This document shows positions 8,869 through 17,461 of a DNA stretch of 64,000 nucleotides, one piece after another. The stretch's first letter is position 1. Every line of letters begins with the position of its first letter. A model generated the notes under the pieces. The model ran no database searches and was not told the DNA's origin. It was given only the letters and a program-made list of their open reading frames with translations. The translations under genes were made by a program, and so were the position numbers. Origin of the DNA: Pseudomonas taiwanensis (lineage in GTDB: Bacteria; Pseudomonadota; Gammaproteobacteria; Pseudomonadales; Pseudomonadaceae); assembly GCF_013393345.1 (NCBI RefSeq), contig NZ_QJRF01000061.1:451001-515000 (forward strand), read 5' to 3'.

Positions 8869-9042
8869 GCTTTTATCTCTCCAGGAATGAAGGCAAAACG
8901 GCCGGCAGTATAACCACCCGGCCGAGGTACTGACAGAGCGCCAGCTCCCATGCAATGTCAGACCGCCATCCGCGAACGCGGTTCCTGTCATTCCCCTGTC
9001 ACGCCCGGCTGGCATAAAGGCGCCAGCCCCACAGGAGTCGTC

Positions 9043-9279
9043 ATGATGTTCCTTCTCTGGTCCTTGTTCGCCCGCCGCCCGCAACGCCGCCGTTTCGCCC
9101 TCGTGGACAACGCTGGGATCTGCCGTGGCCTGCACCACGGTGCCGACCGTCCGGCCAGCGGAAACTGGGTGGAAGTGAGCGAAACCAGCCTCGCCTGGCT
9201 CGACCAGCCGCTGCCCGCCAGCGCCCGCGTCGCACCGGTCGTCAGACAACCTTCGCGCCGCCGCGCGTTGGCAGCCTGA
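9043..9279 (+). CDS. Small basic hypothetical protein
   Basis: A 78-residue ORF with a good ribosome-binding site (AGGAG, 9033-9037) before the ATG at 9043. It starts with a short hydrophobic stretch and is Arg-rich (FARRPQRRRFALVD), with 'PASGNWVEVSE' in the middle. I recognise no domain. Similar short ORFs occur in other Pseudomonas, from memory, but I cannot verify this. The antisense ORF at the same place lacks such a site. Confidence 0.6.
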   Translation: MMFLLWSLFARRPQRRRFALVDNAGICRGLHHGADRPASGNWVEVSETSLAWLDQPLPASARVAPVVRQPSRRRALAA

Positions 9280-9331
9280 CCGGTGGATGAATAAAAGTCA
9301 CACCGAGCGCCCTATTCCGTCCATTTCATCG

Positions 9332-9354
9332 TTATAATCGCCCCCCGATTATAA
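9332..9354 (+). promoter_or_regulatory. Symmetrical TTATAATCG/CGATTATAA element upstream of mqo
   Basis: A perfect 9-base inverted repeat with a 5-base all-C spacer. Each arm holds a TATAAT, one per strand. It may be the mqo promoter -10 overlapped by an operator. The rest of the 9280-9632 gap is about 280 bases of leader in which I see no gene. Confidence 0.45.
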
Positions 9355-9632
9355 GGTCGTCTCCTGATCGGGCCTCGCAACACCGCACCTCGCGCCAGCT
9401 TGGTCATCCGCACAGCCCCACAGAGAGCCGTCCACTTTTCGCGCTGCCACTCGTTGGCTGGCCGCATCCTTCCGCCCGAATTGCAAACGCTTTTTTGCAG
9501 GGACGCATGCGTAGCAACACGTATGCAGACGGAAGCGGCCTGCCTGGGGGTAGCCGATCCTTTTGAGGTTCACGTCTCCAAAAGAGCGTGAGATGACGGT
9601 TTTTCACTACTTCACGAGAGAGTGGCGAGCAA

Positions 9633-11150
9633 ATGGCGCAAAACGATTACGAAGCAGTGGACGTGTTGCTGGTCGGGGCCGGCATCATGAGCGCTACGCT
9701 GGCGGTACTGCTGAAAGAGCTCGATCCCGGTATGAAGCTGGAGATCGCCGAACTCCGGGAATCGGGAGCCATCGAAAGCTCCAACCCCTGGAACAACGCA
9801 GGCACCGGTCATGCGGGCCTCTGCGAGCTCAACTACACGCCCCAGGCGGCTGATGGCTCCATCGACATCAAGAAGGCCGCCAACATCAACGCCCAGTTCG
9901 AGGTGTCCAAGCAGTTCTGGGCTTACATGAGCGGCAAGAGCGCGTTCGGCTCGCCCAAGACTTTCATCAACGCCGTTCCGCACCTCTCCTTCGTGCGCGG
10001 TGAAAAGGACACGGCCTTCCTCAAGAAGCGTTTCGAGCTGCTCCGCCAGCACCACGCCTTCAGCGGGATGGAGTACACCGAAGACCGCGCCACCATGGCC
10101 AAATGGACGCCGCTGATGATGAAAGGACGCGACGCGTCCGAGAAAATCGCTGCGACCCGCGCCATGAATGGTACCGACGTCAACTTCGGCGCCGTCACCA
10201 ACCAGCTGCTGCAGTACCTCTCCAGCCTGCAGGACACCCGCGTCAGCTACTTCCAGAAGGTCACCAACCTCAGCCGCACCGACAAGGGCTGGAAAGTCAG
10301 CGTCAAGAACACCGAGACCGGCGCCACTCGTGAAGTGTCCGCGCGCTTCGTGTTCCTCGGTGCCGGCGGTGGTGCCCTGCCGCTGCTGCAGCTCTCCGGC
10401 ATTCCGGAAGGCAAGGGCTTCGGCGGCTTCCCGGTCAGCGGCCAGTGGCTGCGTTGCGACAACCCCGAAGTGGTCAAGCAGCACCAGGCCAAGGTCTACA
10501 GCCAGGCCGAAGTCGGCGCACCGCCGATGTCCGTGCCGCACCTGGACACCCGCGTGGTCGACGGCAAGAAATCCCTGCTGTTCGGACCTTACGCCGGCTT
10601 CACCACCAAGTTCCTCAAGCACGGTTCCTTCATGGACCTGCCGCTTTCGGTCCGTCCGAGCAACCTCCTGCCGATGCTCTCGGTGGCCCGCGACAACATG
10701 GACCTGACTCGCTACCTGATCAAGGAAGTGATGCAGTCCCAGGAGCAGCGCCTGGATGCCCTGCGCAAGTTCTATCCGGACCTGAACCCGGCGGACTGGC
10801 GCCTGGAAGTGGCCGGCCAGCGCGTGCAGATCATCAAGAAGGACGCAGGCAAAGGCGGCGTACTGCAGTTCGGTACCGAGCTGGTCTCGGCCGAAGACGG
10901 CAGCATCGCGGCCCTGCTGGGCGCATCTCCGGGCGCTTCGGTGACCGTTTCCATCATGCTCAACCTGATCGAGCGCTGCTTCGCCGAGCAGGCGCGTTCC
11001 GAGCAATGGACGGCCAAGCTGAAGGAAATCTTCCCGGCTCGCGAAAAGGCCCTGGAAAGCGATGCAGCCCTGTACCGCGAAGTCAGCGCCCGCTCCGATG
11101 CGGCGCTTGGCCTGACCAGCGTCGACACCGCGACCCAGAGCATCGCCTGA
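9633..11150 (+). CDS. mqo: Malate:quinone oxidoreductase
   Basis: A 505-residue FAD enzyme of the TCA cycle that oxidises malate to oxaloacetate and passes electrons to the quinone pool; it is a peripheral inner-membrane protein. The N-terminal FAD-binding motif [17 protein letters not shown] (residues 11-27) and the signature [20 protein letters not shown] are present, and the length matches the Mqo family. Start at ATG 9633 behind GAGAG. The gene has a long leader and its own terminator. By position it corresponds to the mqoB-type gene of PAO1. Confidence 0.97.
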   Translation: MAQNDYEAVDVLLVGAGIMSATLAVLLKELDPGMKLEIAELRESGAIESSNPWNNAGTGHAGLCELNYTPQAADGSIDIKKAANINAQFEVSKQFWAYMSGKSAFGSPKTFINAVPHLSFVRGEKDTAFLKKRFELLRQHHAFSGMEYTEDRATMAKWTPLMMKGRDASEKIAATRAMNGTDVNFGAVTNQLLQYLSSLQDTRVSYFQKVTNLSRTDKGWKVSVKNTETGATREVSARFVFLGAGGGALPLLQLSGIPEGKGFGGFPVSGQWLRCDNPEVVKQHQAKVYSQAEVGAPPMSVPHLDTRVVDGKKSLLFGPYAGFTTKFLKHGSFMDLPLSVRPSNLLPMLSVARDNMDLTRYLIKEVMQSQEQRLDALRKFYPDLNPADWRLEVAGQRVQIIKKDAGKGGVLQFGTELVSAEDGSIAALLGASPGASVTVSIMLNLIERCFAEQARSEQWTAKLKEIFPAREKALESDAALYREVSARSDAALGLTSVDTATQSIA

Positions 11151-11171
11151 GTCCCGGCAGCACGCTGAAAG

Positions 11172-11198
11172 AAAAACCGCCCTTCGGGGCGGTTTTTT
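11172..11198 (+). terminator. Terminator of mqo
   Basis: AAAAACCGCCC, loop TTCG, then GGGCGGTTTTTT. Confidence 0.95.
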
Positions 11199-11218
11199 GT
11201 TGCCCGCAGAAACGCTTT

Positions 11219-11322
11219 TCGTAGGAGCGAGCTCTGCTCGCGAACGCTCGCATCCGTGAATGTTGTCCGCGCCAATGTCCGCCTTGTCCGCATGGGTATC
11301 GCTCCGCTCCACCCATCCTACG
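11219..11322. repeat. Composite REP-like element downstream of mqo
   Basis: The left part (cgtaggagcgagctctgctc) matches the element at 18978-19024. The right part (gggtatcgctccgctcca... then cccatcctacg) matches the repeats at 421-457 and 38304-38337. It seems to be two repeat families fused or nested. Confidence 0.6.
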
Positions 11323-11348
11323 GTTCTAGGGCCAGTCCCCGCGCCCAT

Positions 11349-11374
11349 GAAAAAGCCCGCTCAATGGCGGGCTC
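11349..11374 (-). terminator. Terminator of the PA4642-family gene
   Basis: On the minus strand AGCCCGC, loop CATTGA, GCGGGCT, then TTTT. Confidence 0.9.
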
Positions 11375-11392
11375 TTCAACAGCGCAAAGGGA

Positions 11393-11680
11393 TCAGCCGC
11401 GAGCGGCCTTGATCACTTCGATATAGGGCTCAGCCTGGCGCTGGTCCTGGATCAGGGCGATGAAGTCGTTGCCCTTCTCATCCTTGGCGTTGAGGTCGTA
11501 ACCCGCTTCGACGAAGAAGCCGACGAAACGCTCGAAGTCGTCGATACGCAGGCCACGGTAGGCCTTGATCAGCTTGTGCAGCGAAGGCGGAGTGGAGTCG
11601 GCCGGCTCGACCGCGAGGAACAGCTTGATCGAGTCTTCGGAGATTTCTTCGCCAATCACCTGCTTCTTGTCTTTACGCAT
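11393..11680 (-). CDS. PA4642 family protein
   Basis: A 95-residue acidic soluble protein (MRKDKKQVIGEEISEDSIKL...). The central 'LIKAYRGLRIDDFERFVGFFVEAGYDLNA.D..G' looks like an ankyrin-like helix pair, and the protein matches in position and size the conserved Pseudomonas protein next to mqoB. No biochemical function is known. Closed by its own terminator. Confidence 0.8.
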   Translation of the reverse strand: MRKDKKQVIGEEISEDSIKLFLAVEPADSTPPSLHKLIKAYRGLRIDDFERFVGFFVEAGYDLNAKDEKGNDFIALIQDQRQAEPYIEVIKAARG

Positions 11681-11743
11681 CGCTCACATCTCTCGGGCCG
11701 GGTATCACGGGGCGGGCAGTTTACCCCCGCCGGGCCTGCGCGC

Positions 11744-12232
11744 TCAACGCAGGCGTACCGCTCCGCTGTGCAGATCGGCCCAGACATGACCATTGGGGTA
11801 GCTGAGGAACTGGCAGTACACCGGCCCGTTACGCAGCAGATCGAGCACCGCCGCATACTGCGTCATCGGATAGTTCAGGCTGAGGATGCGGGTCTGCGGG
11901 TCGTAGCCGGGCTTCTTCAGGCTCTTGCCCTCGGCATCGAACTGGATCACCACCTGCCGCACGTCGGCGCCCTTGCTGAGCGGCTTGCCCTTGAGGCGCA
12001 GCACGGCGGGCGAGGTGATGGGAATCGGCTGCTGGTTGGACTGGCGCTGGCTGCCCAGCACGACCGAGTACTCGGTGATCTGGATCAGTTGCTGCTGATC
12101 GGGCTGCTCCTGACGCAGCGAGAGGTCGTCGGGGGGCAGGAACTGGGCATGCATGGGAGCATTTTCGGCGGCGGCCAACGGCAGGCTCAGGAGAAGGGCC
12201 AAGCAGGCCCCGAAACGCAAGGGAAGCAACAT
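11744..12232 (-). CDS. Conserved secreted protein of unknown function
   Basis: A 162-residue protein with a clear signal peptide (about residues 1-21, ending LAAA) and a mature part rich in beta-strand patterns (QLIQITEYSVVLG, VVIQFDAEGKSLKK, ILSLNYPMTQYAAVLDLL). No known domain recognised. Probably periplasmic. It is divergent from the SulP transporter and precedes the PA4642-family gene on the same strand by 63 bases, so the two could share a transcript. Confidence 0.75.
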   Translation of the reverse strand: MLLPLRFGACLALLLSLPLAAAENAPMHAQFLPPDDLSLRQEQPDQQQLIQITEYSVVLGSQRQSNQQPIPITSPAVLRLKGKPLSKGADVRQVVIQFDAEGKSLKKPGYDPQTRILSLNYPMTQYAAVLDLLRNGPVYCQFLSYPNGHVWADLHSGAVRLR

Positions 12233-12358
12233 CGAAGACTCCGGATTCAGCGGGCGAACACTCTAGCACGGGGTTTTCGGACAGCGGCATTCGACCCTTG
12301 CCGACTTACCTCTCGGAGCTTGCCTCCTATACTCGGGACCTCAGCCACAGGAGCGACC

Positions 12359-14113
12359 ATGTCCCGATACCTCCCTCCCCTGTTCGCGGCCTTGCGCCAG
12401 ACGTTGCGCGAGGGCTACTCCCTGGCCGACCTGCGCGGCGACCTGTCTGCCGGTGTCACCGTCGGCATCATCGCCATCCCCCTGGCCATGGCGCTGGCCA
12501 TCGCGGTCGGCGTGGCGCCGCAACATGGCCTCTACACGGTACTGCTGGCGGCGCCGCTGATCGCCCTTACTGGAGGCTCGCGCTTCAATATTTCCGGACC
12601 TACCGCCGCCTTCGTGGTGATCCTGCTGCCCATCACCCAGCAGTTCGGGCTTGGCGGCCTGCTGCTCTGCACGCTGATGGCAGGGCTGATTCTCATCGCC
12701 ATGGGACTGGCACGTCTTGGCCGGCTGATCCAGTTCATCCCCTACCCGGTGACGCTGGGGTTCACTGCCGGCATCGGCATCGTCATCGCCACCTTGCAGA
12801 TCAAGGACCTGCTCGGCCTGCAGTTGCCCGGGACGCCGCAGAACTACGTGGACCAGTTGCACCTGCTGGCCGGAGCCCTGCCGACCGCGCACCTGGGTGA
12901 TGCCCTGGTGGCCGTCACCTGCTTGGCCGTACTGGTGATCTGGCCGCGCCTGGTTCCCAAGGTCCCGGGCCATCTCGTGGCGTTGGCGCTGGGGGCCTTG
13001 CTCGGACTGCTGCTGGAAGCCCTGGGCATTCCCGTTGCGACCCTCGGCGAGCGCTTCAGCCATGTCGTGGACGGCATCCGCCATCCCGGCATTCCGCCCT
13101 TCCTGCCAACATTCGCCTGGCCGTGGCTACTGCCCGGCCCCGATGGCCAGCCCCTGGGCCTGTCGTTCGAACTGATCCGCCAGTTGCTGGCCCCGGCCTT
13201 CGCCATCGCCATGCTCGGTGCCATCGAGTCGCTGCTTTGCGCCGTGGTGGCGGATGGCATGGCGGGTACACGCCACGATCCCAATGCAGAACTGCTCGGC
13301 CAGGGTCTGGGTAACCTGATCGCGCCACTGTTCGGCGGTATCACCGCCACCGCGGCAATCGCCCGCAGCGCGGCCAACGTGCGCGCCGGTGCCCGTTCGC
13401 CCCTCGCAGCCATCATCCATACCGGCGTTGTACTGCTGGCGATGCTGCTGCTCGCGCCGTTGTTCAGCTACCTGCCCATGGCGGCGCTGGCGGCACTGCT
13501 GTTGATGGTGGCGTGGAACATGAGCGAAGCGCGGCACGTGGCGCACACCCTGCGCATAGCCCCGCGCAACGACGTGCTGGTCCTGCTCACCTGCCTGGTG
13601 CTGACAGTGCTGTTCGACATGGTGTTGGCAGTCGGCGTCGGCCTGCTGCTGGCCGCCGGCCTGTTCATCAAGCGCATGAGCGACCTTACCGACACCGCGC
13701 CCCTGCCCCGCCACTTTCACGAGGCCCTGCGCGATCTGCCCGAACAGGTACTGGTCTACGCCATTCGTGGGCCACTGTTCTTCGGCGCTGCAGAAAAAGC
13801 GCTGAGCGTGCTGCGCCGCTTAAATCCCGAGGTGAAGGTGGTGATCGTCGAAATGTCGGCGGTACCGATGCTGGACATGACCGCGCTGGCGGCCCTGGAA
13901 AACCTGCTGCACGACTACGGTCGCCAGGGCATCGGATTGGTGCTGGTCGGCACCTCGCCCCGAGTGCGGTTGAAACTACGCCGCGCAGGCGTGCATCGGG
14001 AGACGGGAAAACTGGCCTACGTGAAAACCCTGGAACAGGCTCGCGCCAAGGCATTGCGATGGCTGGAGCCTGAGGAGTCTCAGTTGAACAGAGAGGTCAT
14101 CCAGGCCAGGTAG
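12359..14113 (+). CDS. SulP family anion transporter (DauA-like) with C-terminal STAS domain
   Basis: The ATG at 12359 follows CAGGAG and gives 584 residues, the normal SulP length; longer upstream readings are not supported. The N-terminal half shows the SulP opening LRGDLSAGVTVGIIAIPLAM and GLYTVLLAAPLIALTGGS, followed by about 12-14 membrane segments. A STAS domain occupies roughly residues 475-560 (VVIVEMSAVPMLDMTALAAL). SulP proteins carry sulfate, bicarbonate or, as in E. coli DauA, C4-dicarboxylates. The substrate is not clear here; the mqo gene nearby makes dicarboxylate worth testing. The 3' end overlaps the convergent wbuC gene by 34 bases. Confidence 0.93.
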   Translation: MSRYLPPLFAALRQTLREGYSLADLRGDLSAGVTVGIIAIPLAMALAIAVGVAPQHGLYTVLLAAPLIALTGGSRFNISGPTAAFVVILLPITQQFGLGGLLLCTLMAGLILIAMGLARLGRLIQFIPYPVTLGFTAGIGIVIATLQIKDLLGLQLPGTPQNYVDQLHLLAGALPTAHLGDALVAVTCLAVLVIWPRLVPKVPGHLVALALGALLGLLLEALGIPVATLGERFSHVVDGIRHPGIPPFLPTFAWPWLLPGPDGQPLGLSFELIRQLLAPAFAIAMLGAIESLLCAVVADGMAGTRHDPNAELLGQGLGNLIAPLFGGITATAAIARSAANVRAGARSPLAAIIHTGVVLLAMLLLAPLFSYLPMAALAALLLMVAWNMSEARHVAHTLRIAPRNDVLVLLTCLVLTVLFDMVLAVGVGLLLAAGLFIKRMSDLTDTAPLPRHFHEALRDLPEQVLVYAIRGPLFFGAAEKALSVLRRLNPEVKVVIVEMSAVPMLDMTALAALENLLHDYGRQGIGLVLVGTSPRVRLKLRRAGVHRETGKLAYVKTLEQARAKALRWLEPEESQLNREVIQAR

Positions 14114-14553
14114 TCCGCCACGCCCGCTTCACCCTCGCGGGGTGACCAGGCGGGCAATTCACCTTCGCCCACCGGACGATAAGGACCCGCCTTGCATTCG
14201 AACAGGATGGTGTCCGGTTCCAGCGCCACCAGCGCGTGGAACACCCCCGGTGGCACGTCGACGCCAACGCAGTCACCACCCGCCTCGAGTTCACGCTGGT
14301 CGATCACCTTGCCGTCTTCGTCGAAGATCAGCAGGCCCAGGCGTCCCTTGATCACCAGCAGGCTTTCCGCTTTGTCGGCGGACAGGTGACGGTGCGGGGG
14401 GATGTAGGTTCCGGGCTGCAACCCCACCGCCAGGCGATGGCAGGGCTCTTCCATGGCGTGGAAGTTGTGATGCTGGCGCTTGCGCGGGCTTGCCGCGGCC
14501 TTCTCGGCCAACTCGGTGAACAGGGCCTGATCAAGGAAGCGCGGCGAACTCAT
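14080..14553 (-). CDS. WbuC family cupin-fold metalloprotein
   Basis: A 157-residue cupin. The segment PGTYIPPHRHLSADKAESLL holds the metal-binding H-x-H...E pattern of cupin motif 1, and GVDVPPGVFHALVAL is motif 2. WbuC proteins were first noted in O-antigen clusters, but this copy is next to hpt, as I remember for PAO1. The stop lies three bases... upstream hpt ends at 14557 and this ATG is at 14553? No: on the minus strand hpt is upstream, and its stop is separated from this start by 3 bases, so hpt and this gene are cotranscribed. Function unknown. Confidence 0.88.
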   Translation of the reverse strand: MSSPRFLDQALFTELAEKAAASPRKRQHHNFHAMEEPCHRLAVGLQPGTYIPPHRHLSADKAESLLVIKGRLGLLIFDEDGKVIDQRELEAGGDCVGVDVPPGVFHALVALEPDTILFECKAGPYRPVGEGELPAWSPREGEAGVADYLAWMTSLFN

Positions 14554-14556
14554 GGC

Positions 14557-15114
14557 TCAGAGTCCCTTGACCGCGAAGATGCCGGCGGCGTTGCGCCAGT
14601 AGCCCTTGTAGTCCATGCCGTAGCCGAAGATGTAGCGGTCTTCGCAGGGCAGGCCCACGTAGTCGGCCTTCAGGTCCGGGCGGGCCTTGCGGTCGTGGGT
14701 CTTGTCGATCAGCACGGCGGTGTGCACCTTGGCAGCCCCGGCGTGTTTGCAGAAATCGATGATGGCCGCCAGCGTGTGCCCCTCGTCGAGGATGTCGTCG
14801 ATGATCAGCACATCGCGATCGATGAAGGAGATTTCCGGCTTGGCTTTCCAGAACAACTCGCCGCCGCTGGTTTCGTTGCGGTAACGGGTGGCGTGCAGGT
14901 AGGACAGCTCCAGCGGGAAGTCCAGCTTGGGCAGCAGCTTGCCGGCGAAGATCAGGCCGCCGTTCATCACGCAGAACACCACCGGGTTGCGTTCGGCCAG
15001 TTCGCCGTTGATGGCGGTGGCGACCTGGGCGATGGCCGCCTCGACCTGGGCGTCGGTGTACAGGCAATCGGCTTCGGCCCTTACCTGGCGGATGTGTGCG
15101 AGATCGGCGGACAT
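14557..15114 (-). CDS. hpt: Hypoxanthine-guanine phosphoribosyltransferase
   Basis: The ATG at 15114 follows AGAGGAA, giving 185 residues; the longer reading to 15195 is rejected. The PRPP-binding loop VLIIDDILDEGHT lies at residues 102-114 and the flexible-loop and purine-contact region (ADYVGLPCEDRYIFGYGMD) follows. The enzyme salvages hypoxanthine and guanine with PRPP to IMP and GMP. It is divergent from upp, so the two salvage genes share a 280-base control region. Confidence 0.93.
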   Translation of the reverse strand: MSADLAHIRQVRAEADCLYTDAQVEAAIAQVATAINGELAERNPVVFCVMNGGLIFAGKLLPKLDFPLELSYLHATRYRNETSGGELFWKAKPEISFIDRDVLIIDDILDEGHTLAAIIDFCKHAGAAKVHTAVLIDKTHDRKARPDLKADYVGLPCEDRYIFGYGMDYKGYWRNAAGIFAVKGL

Positions 15115-15349
15115 GGCAATTCCTCTGGGTTCTGCGGGGAACAGGCAGGGTTCCCGATGAAAACTTGAACGGGGCGTCAAGATAAAAGTCGGCAAAGGTA
15201 CTCATCCGCCTGCCTCGGAGCAAGTCCCGACAGACGAGTGTCGACCATACTGCAGCAGGCTGCTGCCGCGTGTGACAGTTCCTTGCATCGCCGCGACATC
15301 CGGGGCCTGGACCCACCAGTCAGTGCAGCACAGCCCGTGATCAATGAAT

Positions 15350-15369
15350 TAAGCTAACGCAATTTTTTT
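15350..15369 (+). promoter_or_regulatory. Possible upp promoter start region with T7 tract
   Basis: A weak -10-like TAAGCT (15350-15355) is followed at the expected start distance by AATTTTTTTG (15361-15370), seven T in a row 24 bases before the upp ATG. No clear -35. The arrangement recalls E. coli pyrimidine promoters controlled by UTP-dependent reiterative transcription. Confidence 0.35.
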
Positions 15370-15393
15370 GCCAGCCCGCCGGAGAACCTTCCC

Positions 15394-16032
15394 ATGCCCA
15401 TCCGTGAGATCCGCCACCCGCTGATCCGCCACAAGCTCGGCCTGATGCGCCGCGCCGACATCAGCACCAAGAACTTCCGCGAACTGGCACAGGAAGTCGG
15501 CGCCCTGCTGACTTACGAAGCGACCAACGACCTGCCCCTGGAAAACTATGAAATCCAGGGTTGGGCCGGCACCGTGCAGGTGGAGAAGATCGCCGGCAAG
15601 AAGATCACCGTCGTGCCCATCCTGCGCGCTGGCATCGGCATGCTGGACGGCGTCCTCAGCCTGATCCCGGGTGCCAAGGTCAGCGCCGTGGGCGTGGCCC
15701 GCAATGAAGAAACCCTGGAAGCCCACACCTACCTGGAAAAACTGGCGCCGGAGATCGACGAGCGACTGGCATTGATCATCGACCCGATGCTGGCCACCGG
15801 CGGTTCCATGGTCGCCACCATCGACCTGCTCAAGCGCGCCGGCTGCAAGGAGATCCGCGCGATGGTGCTGGTCGCCGCGCCGGAAGGCATCAAGGTGGTC
15901 AACGATGCCCACCCGGACGTGATGATCTTCACTGCGTCCATCGATCAGAAGCTCAACGAGCACGGCTACATCATCCCCGGCCTCGGGGATGCCGGCGACA
16001 AGATCTTCGGCACCAAGCAGAAGGAAAACTGA
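15394..16032 (+). CDS. upp: Uracil phosphoribosyltransferase
   Basis: A 212-residue enzyme converting uracil and PRPP to UMP. The N-terminus [19 protein letters not shown] and the PRPP loop [20 protein letters not shown] are diagnostic, and the C-terminus [17 protein letters not shown] is the uracil-binding end. CGGAG precedes the ATG. It forms an operon with uraA three bases downstream. Confidence 0.97.
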   Translation: MPIREIRHPLIRHKLGLMRRADISTKNFRELAQEVGALLTYEATNDLPLENYEIQGWAGTVQVEKIAGKKITVVPILRAGIGMLDGVLSLIPGAKVSAVGVARNEETLEAHTYLEKLAPEIDERLALIIDPMLATGGSMVATIDLLKRAGCKEIRAMVLVAAPEGIKVVNDAHPDVMIFTASIDQKLNEHGYIIPGLGDAGDKIFGTKQKEN

Positions 16033-16035
16033 TCG

Positions 16036-17313
16036 ATGAGCGACGACTTCAAGGACCCGCTCTGGCGCCAGGTCATTTCCGGCGCCCAGATGCTTTTCGT
16101 GGCTTTCGGCGCCCTGGTGCTGATGCCGCTGATCACCGGACTGGACCCGAACGTAGCGCTCTTCACCGCCGGTCTCGGTACCTTGCTGTTCCAGCTGGTT
16201 ACCGGGCGCCAGGTGCCGGTCTTCCTGGCCTCCAGCTTCGCCTTCATCACCCCCATCATCCTCGCCAAGGGCCAGTTCGGCCTGGCCGCGACAATGGGCG
16301 GCGTGGTGGCGGCGGGCTTCGTCTACACCTTCCTCGGCCTCGCGGTGAAGATCAAAGGCACCGGCTTTATCGACCGCTTGCTGCCGCCGGTAGTGATTGG
16401 CCCGGTGGTGATTTCCATCGGCCTGGCCATGGCCCCCATCGCCGCCAACATGGCGATGGGCAAGGGCGGTGACGGCGCCGAGCTGATCCCCTATGCCACC
16501 GCCATGTGGATCTCCATGCCGGCGCTGCTCACCACCTTGATCGTCGCCGTGTTCGGCAAGGGCATCTTCCGCCTGGTGCCGATCATCTCCGGCGTGATCG
16601 TCGGCTTCGCCCTGTCCTTCTGGTTCGGCGTGGTGGACACCGCGAAGATCGCCGCCGCCCCCTGGCTGGAACTGCCGAACTTCACCGCCCCCGAGTTCAA
16701 CCTGCAGGCCATCCTGTTCATCGTCCCGGTGGCACTGGCCCCGGCCATCGAGCACATCGGCGGCGTGATCGCCGTGGGCAGCGTGACCGGCCGCAACTAC
16801 CTCAAGACGCCCGGCCTGCACCGCACCCTGCTCGGCGACGGCTTGGCCACGTCGGCCGCCGGCCTGTTCGGTGGCCCGCCGAACACCACCTATGCCGAAG
16901 TGACCGGCGCCGTGATGCTGACCAAGAACTACAACCCGAAGATCATGACCTGGGCAGCGGTCTTCGCCGTCGGCCTGGCCTTCATCGGCAAGTTCGGCGC
17001 CATCCTGCAGAGCATCCCGGTACCGGTCATGGGCGGCATCCTCTGCCTGCTGTTCGGCTCCATTGCAGCGGTTGGCCTGAACACCATGATCCGCCACCAG
17101 GTGGACCTGGCCGAAGCCCGCAACCTGGTGATCGTCTCCGTCACCCTGGTGTTCGGCATCGGCGGCATGCTGGTGGGCACAGGTACCGGCCAGGACGACT
17201 TCGGCCTGAAAGGCATCGCCCTCTGCGCCATCGTCGCCATCGCCCTCAACCTGATTCTGCCGGGGCACCAGACCTGGAAGCATCAAGCTGCGGACGACGC
17301 GCCGCATATCTGA
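16036..17313 (+). CDS. uraA: Uracil permease (NCS2 family)
   Basis: A 425-residue NCS2 transporter with about 14 membrane segments. Family marks include 'LPPVVIGPVVISIGLAMAP' (with the acidic/Gly pattern of TM5-6), 'LGDGLATSAAGLFGGPPNTT' near residue 275, and 'AEVTGAVMLTK'. In UraA the motif E-H-I-G-G (here IEHIGGVIAVG) binds uracil. It is a proton-coupled uracil importer, feeding Upp, which is encoded three bases upstream. A strong terminator follows. Confidence 0.96.
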   Translation: MSDDFKDPLWRQVISGAQMLFVAFGALVLMPLITGLDPNVALFTAGLGTLLFQLVTGRQVPVFLASSFAFITPIILAKGQFGLAATMGGVVAAGFVYTFLGLAVKIKGTGFIDRLLPPVVIGPVVISIGLAMAPIAANMAMGKGGDGAELIPYATAMWISMPALLTTLIVAVFGKGIFRLVPIISGVIVGFALSFWFGVVDTAKIAAAPWLELPNFTAPEFNLQAILFIVPVALAPAIEHIGGVIAVGSVTGRNYLKTPGLHRTLLGDGLATSAAGLFGGPPNTTYAEVTGAVMLTKNYNPKIMTWAAVFAVGLAFIGKFGAILQSIPVPVMGGILCLLFGSIAAVGLNTMIRHQVDLAEARNLVIVSVTLVFGIGGMLVGTGTGQDDFGLKGIALCAIVAIALNLILPGHQTWKHQAADDAPHI

Positions 17314-17325
17314 GGCCGCGCCATG

Positions 17326-17360
17326 AAAGAAAAGCCCCGCGAATGCGGGGCTTTTCTTTT
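17326..17360 (+). terminator. Terminator of upp-uraA
   Basis: AAAGAAAAGCCCCGC, loop GAAT, GCGGGGCTTTTCTTTT. A-rich upstream arm makes it usable from both sides. Confidence 0.95.
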
Positions 17361-17381
17361 GCCGGTTGGGTAACGCCGCAC

Positions 17382-17461
17382 TGTAGGTTGTGGCTGAGCT
17401 ATGCGAAGCCCAACAATCCGAAACACTGCGTTGGGCTTCGCTGCACTCAGCCGCAACCTAC
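17382..17461. repeat. Full-length 80-base palindromic repeat
   Basis: Left arm 17383-17414 and right arm 17430-17461 are near-perfect inverted copies that start and end with GTAGGTTG/CAACCTAC. The last bases supply the stop codon of the MFS gene on the minus strand. A half copy is at 5304-5337. Confidence 0.8.

Noticed and set aside
14557..15394. Purine riboswitch in the hpt-upp intergenic region
   Set aside because: No purine aptamer consensus (no TATA...CTAC core with pairing loops) could be found by eye.
15349..17307. 652-codon minus-strand ORF opposite upp-uraA
   Set aside because: His/Asp/Gly-rich shadow of two well-conserved plus-strand genes.
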